NCBI RefSeq assembly: GCF_025336525.1 | Contig: NZ_JAOCZP010000014.1 | Span: 1-64,000 of the forward strand | Direction of reading: 5' to 3' | Length of the DNA stretch: 64,000 bases | Source of the DNA: Chelativorans salis | GTDB lineage: Bacteria > Pseudomonadota > Alphaproteobacteria > Rhizobiales > Rhizobiaceae | Part shown: positions 17,125 through 27,272 of the stretch, one piece after another | Position numbering within the stretch: the first letter of the stretch is position 1 | Layout of the letters: every line of letters starts with the position of its first letter | The notes under the pieces: model-generated | The model's database searches: none | Seen by the model: only the letters and a program-made list of their open reading frames with translations | What the model was told of the DNA's origin: nothing | Made by a program: the position numbers and the translations under genes

Positions 17125-17281
17125 TGTCGGCAGGTGTGCTGTTCAGGGAGAGGATGCTCTAGAAGTCATGGGGAGCAAGGCTACGCGTGGTCAAATGTGC
17201 TCCCTGATGAATTTGTGGCCGGCCGACCGTCCCTGTTTCGAATTCGACGCACAATTGACAGCGCCCGCGAAGAGATGCAGA

Positions 17282-17291
17282 TTGTATACCG
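17282..17291 (+). promoter_or_regulatory. candidate GntR operator upstream of the MetF-like gene
   Basis: TTGTATACCG, 44 bp before the start at 17335. It differs at one base from TTGTATACTG at 19726-19735 upstream of the GntR gene of the same cluster. A TTGACA lies upstream at 17255-17260. Confidence 0.45.
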
Positions 17292-17334
17292 TCAGCATGC
17301 ATCGGTACATTCTCTTGCAGGCGAGGAGCGGTTA

Positions 17335-19666
<2,332 letters not shown>

Positions 19667-19714
19667 CCTGTTCCTTCCCCTGGAGAGCGTGCAGCTTCAG
19701 GGGAGGGGTTACAC

Positions 19715-19744
19715 TTGACAAGCCGTTGTATACTGAAGGTACTC
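19715..19744 (+). promoter_or_regulatory. promoter and candidate operator of the GntR gene
   Basis: TTGACA at 19715-19720 is followed after 17 bases by GGTACT (19738-19743), a weak -10. The motif TTGTATACTG (19726-19735) lies between them, where a bound repressor would block RNA polymerase. The same motif precedes the MetF-like gene. Confidence 0.45.
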
Positions 19745-19782
19745 TGGTCCCACGGGCAGGCCGCAAAACCAGGGCAAGGGCG

Positions 19783-20526
19783 ATGAGACGCACAGCGGAG
19801 AGGAAGCAGGACAGCCAGACGTTCAAAGCGCTATTGGGCGTGCGCGACCTCGTGCTGGGCGGCGCGGTGCCACCGGGTGAGCGGCTTTCAGAGGCGGTGC
19901 TCGCCGAGCGGCTCGGCATCTCGCGCACGCCGCTGCGCGCCGCCCTTGCGCGCCTGGAGCAGGAGGGGCTTCTGGAGCAGATACCCTCCGGCGGCTACGC
20001 AGCACGCAGCTTCACAATGGCCGATGTTTTCGACGCCATCGAGCTGCGCGGCGTCCTGGAGGGCACGGCCGCCCGGCTGGCTGCCGAGCGCGGCGTCCCG
20101 CCGGCCCGCATGAAGGCCATCAAGCAACTTGTGGCCGAACTCGACAAGACGTTCCGCGGCCGGCCCGAGGACATGCTGTTCGACCAGTATGTGGAGCTCA
20201 ATGCCGAGTTCCATGCCATGCTGGCAACGCTTCCGGGGAGCGAGATGATGCGGCGCGAGGTGGAGCGTGCCACACACCTTCCCTTCGCCTCGCCCAGCGC
20301 CTTTCTGGAAAAGCAGGAAGACGTTCTCGCCTTCCGTCTCTCTCTGGTGCACGCCCAGCGCCAGCATCAGGAGATCGTCTCGGCCATCGAAATGCGCGAA
20401 GGTGCGCGCGCCGAGGCGCTGTCGCGCGAGCACGCGCGGCTCGCGCGGCAGAGCATGGAATTCGTGCTGGACGAGGACCGCAGCCTGATCCCCCGCGTGC
20501 CGGGGCTGGCGCTGGTTTCGGCTTGA
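19783..20526 (+). CDS. GntR family transcriptional regulator (FadR/VanR type)
   Basis: A 247-residue regulator with an N-terminal winged helix (about residues 15-75: GERLSEAVLAERLGISRTPL is the recognition segment) and a C-terminal all-helical FCD ligand domain containing ELRGVLEGTAARLAAE and the metal-ligand histidines. It follows the O-demethylase by 116 bp and has its own promoter carrying the shared TTGTATAC motif, so it probably regulates itself and the demethylation genes in response to an aromatic acid. AAGGGCG precedes the ATG at 19783. Confidence 0.82.
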   Translation: MRRTAERKQDSQTFKALLGVRDLVLGGAVPPGERLSEAVLAERLGISRTPLRAALARLEQEGLLEQIPSGGYAARSFTMADVFDAIELRGVLEGTAARLAAERGVPPARMKAIKQLVAELDKTFRGRPEDMLFDQYVELNAEFHAMLATLPGSEMMRREVERATHLPFASPSAFLEKQEDVLAFRLSLVHAQRQHQEIVSAIEMREGARAEALSREHARLARQSMEFVLDEDRSLIPRVPGLALVSA

Positions 20527-20655
20527 CATGCAAAAACCTCGGCCCGGACAAGTGGCCTTGGTCGACCCCGCCATTGATCACAGACGAGTTCGACTCTTGC
20601 CTTCGACAAGCTGAAGCTTCGCGACTGGGATGAAGTGGCTTCATTTTGTTTACAA

Positions 20656-20684
20656 GCTATGATTATAGTATGGGCTATGATTAT
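20656..20684. repeat. direct repeat GCTATGATTAT upstream of the binding-protein gene
   Basis: Two identical 11-bp copies, 20656-20666 and 20674-20684, 18 bp apart start to start, in a locally AT-rich stretch 30-60 bp upstream of the OpuAC-type binding protein. It could be a regulator site or part of the promoter. Confidence 0.45.
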
Positions 20685-20716
20685 TTTGATTTGGAAATTG
20701 CCAGAGGGGACAACAG

Positions 20717-21676
20717 ATGCAGTCATGCGGCATCGCCCGAACTGTCTTGACCGTTGCGGCGGTGATCACAACACTTGCTTCAGCGCGGACTGCGGATCTG
20801 ATGATTGCCATGCCGAACTGGCCGTCCGGCCAGGCCACGTCCAATATCCTCAAGGTTAGTATCGCTGAGAGGTTCGGCCTCGATGCCGAGGTCCGCGCAA
20901 TGGGCACGCTGTCCGCATTTCGCGGTCTGGATTCCGGCGAGGTGGACATTCATCCCGAGGTCTGGCGCCCCAATCTTGATGAGTTGATCAGGAAATACGA
21001 GAGCGACAAGGGGAGCGTGATCGTCAGCCTGATCGGCGTGCCGGCATGGCAGGGCCTTTGCGCAACCCCGGAAGCTGCCAGCGAGCTTGGCATCAAGGAC
21101 GTGGCGGATCTTAGCGATCCAGAAAAAGCGACCGCACTCGACACGGATGGCGACGGGCAGGGCGAGCTCTGGATCGGCGCACCGACATGGTCATCGACAG
21201 CCATCGAACGGGTCAGGGCCAACAGCTACGGCTACGCAAAGACGCTGACACTCGTCGAGGTCGAGGAGGATGTCGGGATGGCCGCGGTCGATGCGGCCGT
21301 GGCGACCGGACGACCGATGGTTTTCGCATGTTATGCGCCGCATCACGTTTTCAAGCTTCACGATATTGTCCGGCTTGAGGAGCCGGCGCACGACCATTCG
21401 AAATGGAAGATCGCGTCTGCGGAAGACCCGCTCTGGATCTCCAAGTCGAGCGCGACCGTAGCCTGGCCCATTTCGCACTTCCACATCGCCTATTCGACGA
21501 AGTTCGGCGAAGAGCATCCGGATGTGGCGGCATTCCTGGAAAAGGTCAATTTCAGACCGGCGGAGGTGAATGCCATGACCTACGCGCTCCAGGTCGAGCG
21601 CCAGGATCCTTACGACTATGCGAAGAATTGGGTCGCCGACAATAGCGGGCGCGTCGACGAATGGGTGAAGCCATGA
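20717..21676 (+). CDS. OpuAC-type glycine betaine/proline-like substrate-binding protein
   Basis: A 319-residue periplasmic protein with a signal peptide (about residues 1-24) and the OpuAC fold: LMIAMPNWPSGQATSNILK at the start, DIHPEVWRPN (about residue 77), and a C-terminal half with ISHFHIAYSTKFGEEHPD. The family binds quaternary amines such as betaine and choline. No permease or ATPase gene is adjacent, so it either serves a transporter elsewhere or has another sensory role. Its TGA overlaps the start of the L,D-transpeptidase (ATGA), suggesting co-translation. Confidence 0.8.
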   Translation: MQSCGIARTVLTVAAVITTLASARTADLMIAMPNWPSGQATSNILKVSIAERFGLDAEVRAMGTLSAFRGLDSGEVDIHPEVWRPNLDELIRKYESDKGSVIVSLIGVPAWQGLCATPEAASELGIKDVADLSDPEKATALDTDGDGQGELWIGAPTWSSTAIERVRANSYGYAKTLTLVEVEEDVGMAAVDAAVATGRPMVFACYAPHHVFKLHDIVRLEEPAHDHSKWKIASAEDPLWISKSSATVAWPISHFHIAYSTKFGEEHPDVAAFLEKVNFRPAEVNAMTYALQVERQDPYDYAKNWVADNSGRVDEWVKP

Positions 21677-22389
21677 CAGGGAAGAAGGCGATGGAAACAC
21701 GCTCTCCGACCTCCTCGGGTGCAGGCAATACCAATCTGCACCGTAGGATCCTTGCCGCAGTGCTTCTTGTAGCCTTTGGTCTTGGAACGACGCCTACTTA
21801 CGCCGAGACACAGATTTTCGATCCGCAGACCCGTAAATGGGTGAAATACGACCGAGAGGCGGCGCGCAAATATTTCTCCCGCAACAAGCAGCCGCCGGAA
21901 GCCTTTCGCCGTCAGGTCGTCAAGTTTCGCACCGCGGAGGAGCCGGGCACGATCATCATCGATGGCAACCAGCACTTCCTCTACCTGGTCCAGCCCAACC
22001 ACCAGGCGATCCGCTACGGCATCGGCGTCGGGAGGGAAGGATTCGGATGGGCCGGGATTGTCAGGGTAGGGCGGACGGCCGAGTGGCCGACGTGGACACC
22101 ACCGGCGGAGATGGTTGAGCGCGATCCCAATGCGCGCAAGTGGGCGGCAGGCATGCCCGGCGGTCCGGACAATCCTCTCGGCGCGCGGGCACTGTATCTC
22201 TATGAGGGAGACCAGGACACGATCTACCGTATCCACGGGACGCCCGAGCCTTGGACGATCGGCCTTGATGTATCGTCAGGCTGTATCCGCATGAACAATG
22301 ACGACGTTATCGATCTGCATTCCCGCGTTAAGGTGGGAGCCAAAGTAGTTGTGCTAATGCAGGGCGCAGCGCTCTACAAAGGTGTTTGA
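21673..22389 (+). CDS. L,D-transpeptidase (YkuD domain)
   Basis: A 238-residue secreted protein with a signal-anchor region at about residues 22-45 and a YkuD catalytic domain. The active-site pattern is IHGTPEPWTIGLDVSSGCIRM, with the nucleophile Cys in SGCIRM and the conserved His in IHGT. These enzymes form 3-3 cross-links in peptidoglycan or attach proteins to it. The ATG at 21673 overlaps the previous stop; an alternative ATG four codons upstream (21661) and one at 21691 are possible. The rhizobial family is large, so a specific partner cannot be named. Confidence 0.85.
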   Translation: MTGKKAMETRSPTSSGAGNTNLHRRILAAVLLVAFGLGTTPTYAETQIFDPQTRKWVKYDREAARKYFSRNKQPPEAFRRQVVKFRTAEEPGTIIIDGNQHFLYLVQPNHQAIRYGIGVGREGFGWAGIVRVGRTAEWPTWTPPAEMVERDPNARKWAAGMPGGPDNPLGARALYLYEGDQDTIYRIHGTPEPWTIGLDVSSGCIRMNNDDVIDLHSRVKVGAKVVVLMQGAALYKGV

Positions 22390-22438
22390 AGATCAAGGGC
22401 GTTCGAGGGGACGTCACATTTGGAGGGGAGCAATATTG

Positions 22439-22810
22439 ATGTCGCTACGTCAGTTCCGGCTGCCGGTCGTGCCCGCCACCGCGGGAATCTTCATGGCAAG
22501 CCTGACGCTTGCCGGGTGTGTTTCGAGCCCCGAGCCCGAACCGCAGGCGATGGCCAGATCCAGCCAACAGACGGCACCCGCCGACTTGCAGCTTTTGTGT
22601 GCGAGTGCTGCAGCAAGCGCCGCGGAGGCCGGAAGCGCCAGGGTGCTTCCAGTCAGCTCGCGGCAGCTTGATGCCGGCAATTACCAGGTCGATCTCGATG
22701 CTGCCGGCAAAAGGATGAGCTGCATCGTCGATAGCGAGGGAAACGTTAAGTCGATCCAGCCTTCAGGGAACGGAGGCCGTGCCGAAGTTGCTGCGGAAAT
22801 GGCCAACTGA
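22439..22810 (+). CDS. small lipoprotein
   Basis: A 123-residue protein with a lipoprotein signal: a hydrophobic stretch followed by the lipobox LAGC (Cys at about residue 28). The mature part is alanine/serine-rich and ends with VDLDAAGKRMSCIVDSEGNVKSIQ, reminiscent of small YpeB-like or hypothetical lipoproteins. GGAGGGGAG lies about ten bases before the ATG. No function is recognised. Confidence 0.6.
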   Translation: MSLRQFRLPVVPATAGIFMASLTLAGCVSSPEPEPQAMARSSQQTAPADLQLLCASAAASAAEAGSARVLPVSSRQLDAGNYQVDLDAAGKRMSCIVDSEGNVKSIQPSGNGGRAEVAAEMAN

Positions 22811-22962
22811 CAAACTGAAGCCTTCGAAGTTGAGTGCTGACATTCCGCGTGCCCAAATCAGCCTTTTTGGAACGCATCCAACATATTTTGTTATTTCGGC
22901 TGTTACCGAACCGTGGATACATTCCCTTCAAGAAGAAGAAAATGATTCAAGGGAGAGACACT

Positions 22963-24086
22963 ATGACTTCCCGCCTACTCCTCATCGTTGGCTGTGCAAC
23001 GGTCCTGTCGCTGACGCCTTCATGACGTCCGGAAACGGTTTCCTGCCCGCCGGCTTCTCGATCAACGCTCATGCCGACAAAGGTGGCAACGGTGGCGGTA
23101 ATGGTGGAGGCGGCGGAAGCGCCGGCGGCAAGAGCAGCAAGGCGAGCAACGGCCACGGCCACAAGTTCGGCGGTCAGTCGCGCTCGACCGCCAGCATCAA
23201 GCGCAACTCCACGAAACGTGGAGGCCATGGCAGCGGCAGGGCGCGGAATCTGGGCGATTTCTTCGGCGGTGTGGCCGGTGCGGCGCGCAGTGCCTTGGGT
23301 CTCGGCCACCGGACGGCGAAAAGTGAGAGCCGTTCACCGGGGAAGCTGCGCGGCAACGGCCCCGCTACCAGCAACCGTCCACTCGCCCAGAAGCCGATCC
23401 CTGTGCCTCAGCCGAGGCCAGCCGATCAGCCGAATTTCCACGCCAAGCTGGCTGGGCTCAACTCGCTCAACCGCAACTATCATGCCTATCTGAACGCGAA
23501 CGACCCGAAGATGGCCGCCATTCAAGACTATGTGCTGGCCTCAGTCGAATATGAGATCGCCGCGGAGGATCTGGAGGCGCTCCAGATCGAGCTCGCCGCC
23601 GCCGCCGCGGCTTTCGCCGCACGCCTCAGCGGCATCGAGCCATATGACGGTTTCAGCTATGAGGACCTTGCGGTCGAAGAGCTGCAGGCCCGGCTGGACG
23701 TTCTCCAGACGCTCGACACAACGGGGCTCTCTAATGAGGAGATCGCCATTCTAGAAGCCGAACGCCAGGACCTGGAAGCCGCCCTCGCCAGCAGCGAGTT
23801 GGCGGCCCTCCAGTCAGCCGAAGCTGAGGTGATTGAGTTGGAAACGGACCTGACCGAGCTTCAAGGCGCGGTCACCAATGAGGCGCTCGAGGACGCACTG
23901 CTTGCCGGCGCCAATCCGAACCGCGTTGAGCAGTATGGTGCGGAGGACTACGTCGACCAGGAGATGCTGGACTGGGCGAAGGATCTCCTCGGCGTTGGCG
24001 ATGCCCATGGCAAGATCGATGAGGTTCGCGCCGTGCTGGAAAGCGGGGAAACATTGACGGACGAGGAAATCGCAGCGAGCGAATAA
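22963..24086 (+). CDS. secreted glycine-rich/coiled-coil protein, frameshifted in the signal peptide
   Basis: An ATG at 22963 with GGGAGAG before it starts a good signal peptide (MTSRLLLIVGCATVLSLTPS) that hits TGA at 23023-23025. The long downstream frame, one base out of register, continues as SGNGFLPAGFSINAHADKGG, a glycine-rich segment, a basic region, and a coiled-coil rich in Ala/Glu/Leu (about the last 220 residues), ending at 24086. Without a shift the signal and mature part are in different frames, and upstream starts in the long frame give no signal. A single-base change, sequencing error or programmed shift is likely. An ATG at 23022 overlapping the TGA could restart translation without a signal. 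Function unknown; probably cell surface. Confidence 0.55.
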
Positions 24087-24117
24087 GCTCGCTGCCGGTT
24101 GCTCTCAAACTTGTAAA

Positions 24118-24152
24118 GGCGCTCTCGTACGGTTGAGCGAGAGCGCCTTTTT
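24118..24152 (+). terminator. rho-independent terminator
   Basis: A perfect 10-bp stem GGCGCTCTCG/CGAGAGCGCC with a 10-base loop, followed by TTTTT. It is 31 bp after the stop of the coiled-coil protein. Confidence 0.88.
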
Positions 24153-24189
24153 GCTTTGGATGATGTCGATGCCGAGGAGGTGTAGCAGC

Positions 24190-25311
24190 TCACACCTCTC
24201 CCCAGATCGCCTCCGCCGTCTTCACCACTAGCTCCAGCTTGCGCTTCTGGTCATCCTCGGTGATGAGATTGCCTTCCTCCGTCGAGGCGAAGCCGCACTG
24301 GGGGGCGATGCCGAGCTGGTCGAGATCGGCATATTTGCCTGCCTCGTCGAACTTGCGCTTCAGGTCGTCCAGGGGTTCGAGGTCGGGCACCTTTGTGCTG
24401 ATGAAGCCCGGCAGCACGCGCTTCTTGCCCTTCGGCAAAAGGCGCAGCGGCTCCAGCCCGCCGGCGCGATCGGTGTCGTACTCCATGAAGTAGATGTCGA
24501 CGCCTGTCTTGTTGAAGACGGCATCGGCTGCTGGATCGTAGGCACCCTCGGCCACCCAGGTGGACTTGAAGTTGCCGCGGCACATATGCATGCCGATCAG
24601 CATGTCCTCCGGCCTGTCCTTGATGGCGTCGTGCATCATCTTGGCGTACTGGTCGATGAGCCAGTCCGGATCGAGCCCCTCCGCCTTCTTTTCAGTACGG
24701 ATCTTGGGGTCGCACAGATAGGCGAAGAAGATGTCGTCCATCTGCAGATAGCGGCAGCCCGCCTCGTAGAACGCCTTCACCGCCTTGGCGTAGGTGCGGG
24801 CAAGATCGGCGAAGAGCACTTCGAGATCCTGATACTCCTTCGGGTGGACGTCCTCCTTGGCCACGCGGAAGTGGCAGCAGCTCGGCCCCGGAATGGAGAT
24901 CTTCGGCGTCACCTTGGCCACCGACGCCAGATATTTGAAATGGTCGAGCATCGGGTGGTCGTCGGGAAAGTCCAGCTTTCCGGTGATGGTCGGGAAGATT
25001 GGCCGCACGGTCGCACCGTGGAACTGCAGGCCCTGTTCTCCCTCACGTTCCTCCAGGTCGAGGCCTTCGAGAGCGCCCATGAAGTCAAAGTGCCAGAAGG
25101 AGCGGCGCAGTTCACCGTCGGTGACAGCCTTCAGGCCGAGATTCTGCTGCATCTTCACCACATCGGTGACGGCGGCGTCCTCGACGTCCTTGAGCTCTTC
25201 GGCCGAGATAGACTTGTCCTCGTAGAACTTCCTGCGCGCCTCCTTTACGGGAACCGGGCGCAGAAGCGAGCCAACATGATCGGCGCGATAAGGCGGAGTG
25301 TGAGTCGTCAT
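24190..25311 (-). CDS. MetE-like cobalamin-independent methionine synthase family protein
   Basis: A 373-residue protein corresponding to the catalytic C-terminal barrel of MetE, without the N-terminal half. Recognisable parts are YRADHVGSLLRP at the start, GLKAVTDGELRRSFWHFDF (about residue 60), the zinc-ligand region IGMHMCRGN (about 240) and the C-terminal APQCGFAST (about 338). Short MetE-like proteins may transfer methyl groups between folate or other donors and thiols. With an O-demethylase and MetF-like gene nearby a one-carbon role is plausible, but this is inference. It is transcribed away from the TetR gene on the same strand. Confidence 0.8.
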   Translation of the reverse strand: MTTHTPPYRADHVGSLLRPVPVKEARRKFYEDKSISAEELKDVEDAAVTDVVKMQQNLGLKAVTDGELRRSFWHFDFMGALEGLDLEEREGEQGLQFHGATVRPIFPTITGKLDFPDDHPMLDHFKYLASVAKVTPKISIPGPSCCHFRVAKEDVHPKEYQDLEVLFADLARTYAKAVKAFYEAGCRYLQMDDIFFAYLCDPKIRTEKKAEGLDPDWLIDQYAKMMHDAIKDRPEDMLIGMHMCRGNFKSTWVAEGAYDPAADAVFNKTGVDIYFMEYDTDRAGGLEPLRLLPKGKKRVLPGFISTKVPDLEPLDDLKRKFDEAGKYADLDQLGIAPQCGFASTEEGNLITEDDQKRKLELVVKTAEAIWGEV

Positions 25312-25412
25312 GGCTTCCTCGATTTCGGGACTTGGCGAGCGCCTGAGAGCACCCTCTGGATAGTATCCATATTTAACCCGTTGGCCGCTTGCTGCAAAGC
25401 GCCGAAAGCGGT

Positions 25413-26105
25413 TTATGGCCCGGCTTGGAGCAATGCGCGGGCAAAGCCCGGTTCGGCCATCTGGATTGTGCCGTCCGGCAACTTCAGGAGCCGGTCGACG
25501 GCGATGCCGTAGTACCGCAATCGCGTGTCGAGCGTATGGACGGCGTCATCGATCTGGCCGCTATCGGCTTGGCGCAGGGCGTGGTGCATTATTTTTCCGA
25601 GCCCCAGGCGCATCTGCAACAGCATGTCTGCGAAAGCGTCCGGGTCGGGCGCGTCCAGGACACCCTCTTCGGCGCCTTGGGCCAGAATTTCAGCGATGAG
25701 AGGCATGACGACGGCGCTCACCGCTTGATCGATGCGGTGGAAAAGAACGATGTTTTCCGGCCGGAAGATGACGTCGAAGGTGCTGCGCATCTGCGGCGCC
25801 AGCTCGACCTTCAAGCGCCGAGAACCGGCGAATAGCGCATTGAGCCGCTCCACCGCGTCAAGCGACGAGTCGTCGATGATGGGCTGAAGCTCGTCAAGGC
25901 TCTCGCGCGCCAGGCGCGCCGACAAGGCCTCCAACAGCGCCTCCTTGGAGGCGAAATAGTGATAAAAGGCACCCTTCGAAATACCCGCTTCGCGGATGAT
26001 GTCGTTGACGGTCGTGTTGTCATAGCCGTGTTTGAAGAACAGGCGCTGCGCGCAGTCGAGAAGCTCGGCGGAGCGGATTTCCGGCGACTTGATCACACGA
26101 GTCAC
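25413..26105 (-). CDS. TetR/AcrR family transcriptional regulator
   Basis: A 230-residue repressor. The helix-turn-helix is at about residues 10-55 (AQRLFFKHGYDNTTVNDII and KGAFYHYFASKEALLEAL), followed by a helical ligand domain. The GTG at 26105 has AAGGAGAG ten bases upstream and begins the family-typical sequence; the longer open frame is discarded. It is divergent from a three-gene efflux system, and a perfect 23-bp palindrome lies between them, the classic layout of a local repressor of a transporter that exports its inducer. Confidence 0.85.
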   Translation of the reverse strand: MTRVIKSPEIRSAELLDCAQRLFFKHGYDNTTVNDIIREAGISKGAFYHYFASKEALLEALSARLARESLDELQPIIDDSSLDAVERLNALFAGSRRLKVELAPQMRSTFDVIFRPENIVLFHRIDQAVSAVVMPLIAEILAQGAEEGVLDAPDPDAFADMLLQMRLGLGKIMHHALRQADSGQIDDAVHTLDTRLRYYGIAVDRLLKLPDGTIQMAEPGFARALLQAGP

Positions 26106-26184
26106 GCAACAACTCTCCTTGCGGCATATCAAAGACGGGTTGTCGGACACGTGGAACCTGTCCTCGGCACCCATTTTGAACGAC

Positions 26185-26207
26185 ATTAGACCGACGGTCG
26201 GTCTAAT
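26185..26207. promoter_or_regulatory. TetR operator, perfect 23-bp palindrome
   Basis: ATTAGACCGAC-G-GTCGGTCTAAT: both 11-base arms pair without mismatch. It lies 79 bp upstream of the TetR start and 52 bp upstream of the HlyD-like gene. The core GACCGACGGTCGGTC is a frequent TetR-family operator type, so control of both directions is expected. Confidence 0.85.
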
Positions 26208-26259
26208 GCTATAGGTACCGCCACTTAACTCCGGATTCAACCGCTACCGGGAGACGACT

Positions 26260-27267
26260 ATGCCGCTGATGCGCCTTCTCATCGGGCTTTTGGTCCTGGC
26301 CGTCATTGCGGCTGCGGCCATCTGGTACGCATGGCGGCCGGTCGAGGTTTCGGTTGTGAGCCCGACGAGAGGAGACGCCGCGGAAATCGTCTATGCCAGC
26401 GGTGTAGTCGAGCCGCGGCGGTGGGCGAAAGTCACGCCCTTGGTGCGCGAGCGGATTGTCGAGCAATGCGACTGCGAAGGTTCCAGCGTGGAAAAGGGCG
26501 ACGTGCTCGCTCGGCTGGACACAGGGGAGGCGGAAGCCGCGCTTGCGGAGTTGGAAGCGCGGCTGTCGCTGGCACAGGGCGAGTTGAGGCGCCTTTCCGT
26601 GCTTGCCGAAAGGAATGCGACCAGCCGACAGGCCGTCGACAGGGCGCAGAGCGAAGTGAGTCAACTCGAAGCGCTGGTGGCGGGACAGAAGGCCCGGCTC
26701 GAAAGCTACGTGTTGCGCGCGCCCAGCGCCGGTGTCGTCTTGAGACAGGATGGCGAAGTGGGCGAGGTGGCCGATCTTGGCACGGTGCTTTTCTGGGTCG
26801 GCGACCCAAGCCCGCTCATCGTCGTCGCCAACGTTAACGAGGAGGACATCCCTCGCGTCGAGCCAGGCCAGCGCGCGCTGCTCAGTTCCGACGCCTTTCG
26901 CGGCCAACAGCTCGAAGCGGTGGTCGACAGCATCACGCCCAAGGGTGACCCCGTCTCCAAGACCTACCGAGTGCGCTTCCGCCTGCCGGAGGACACGCCG
27001 CTGATGATCGGCATGTCGGTCGACGTCAATATCATCGTCGGCGTTTCACAAGACGCGCTGCTGGTTCCCTCCGTCGCCGTTGAGGGAAATCGCACCTTTG
27101 TCGTCGAAGAAGGTGAGGCGCGCCTTCGGGAGGTGGAGATTGGCATCCGCGGTACAGAGGACGTGGAGGTGTTGTCCGGCCTCCAGGAGAACGCGCGCGT
27201 CGTCTCGCCCTATCCGCAGGACCTCGAAGACGGCGCACGGGTCACAGTTTCCGCCGAGGACAGGTGA
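26260..27267 (+). CDS. HlyD/RND-type periplasmic adaptor of an ABC efflux system
   Basis: A 335-residue membrane-fusion protein with one N-terminal membrane segment (residues 3-22), a lipoyl-like half, a coiled-coil hairpin (about 80-140, rich in Leu/Glu/Ala), the second lipoyl half with LRAPSAGVVLRQDGEVGEV, and a beta-barrel domain. It would connect the inner-membrane transporter to the periplasm or outer membrane. It is the first gene of a three-gene operon opposite the TetR repressor and overlaps or abuts the permease gene. Confidence 0.83.
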   Translation: MPLMRLLIGLLVLAVIAAAAIWYAWRPVEVSVVSPTRGDAAEIVYASGVVEPRRWAKVTPLVRERIVEQCDCEGSSVEKGDVLARLDTGEAEAALAELEARLSLAQGELRRLSVLAERNATSRQAVDRAQSEVSQLEALVAGQKARLESYVLRAPSAGVVLRQDGEVGEVADLGTVLFWVGDPSPLIVVANVNEEDIPRVEPGQRALLSSDAFRGQQLEAVVDSITPKGDPVSKTYRVRFRLPEDTPLMIGMSVDVNIIVGVSQDALLVPSVAVEGNRTFVVEEGEARLREVEIGIRGTEDVEVLSGLQENARVVSPYPQDLEDGARVTVSAEDR

Positions 27268-27272
27268 GAGCC

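Larger units (their letters stand above)
16826..17334. other. 509-bp gap with regulatory motifs and no convincing gene
   Basis: Between the aldehyde dehydrogenase and the MetF-like gene there is a perfect EcfG-type element (17100-17124) and three TATAC-containing palindromic motifs: GGTATAC at 16855-16861, GGTATACTGG on the minus strand at 17053-17062, and TTGTATACCG at 17282-17291. Short reading frames at 16919 (58 codons) and 17168 (55 codons) are open; neither resembles a known protein. Confidence 0.5.

Noticed and set aside
22869-22893. GGAAC followed by TGTT after 15 bases, upstream of the coiled-coil protein
   Set aside because: Spacing is one base short and the -10 element mismatches, so it is not counted with the EcfG-type sites.
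22779-23021. Upstream extension of the long coiled-coil frame back to an ATG at 22779
   Set aside because: It overlaps the preceding lipoprotein gene and is not signal-like, whereas the neighbouring frame has a proper ribosome-binding site and signal peptide.
25358-25368. Palindrome GGATAGTATCC upstream of the MetE-like gene
   Set aside because: Only 11 bp with no second copy or neighbouring regulator that would explain it.
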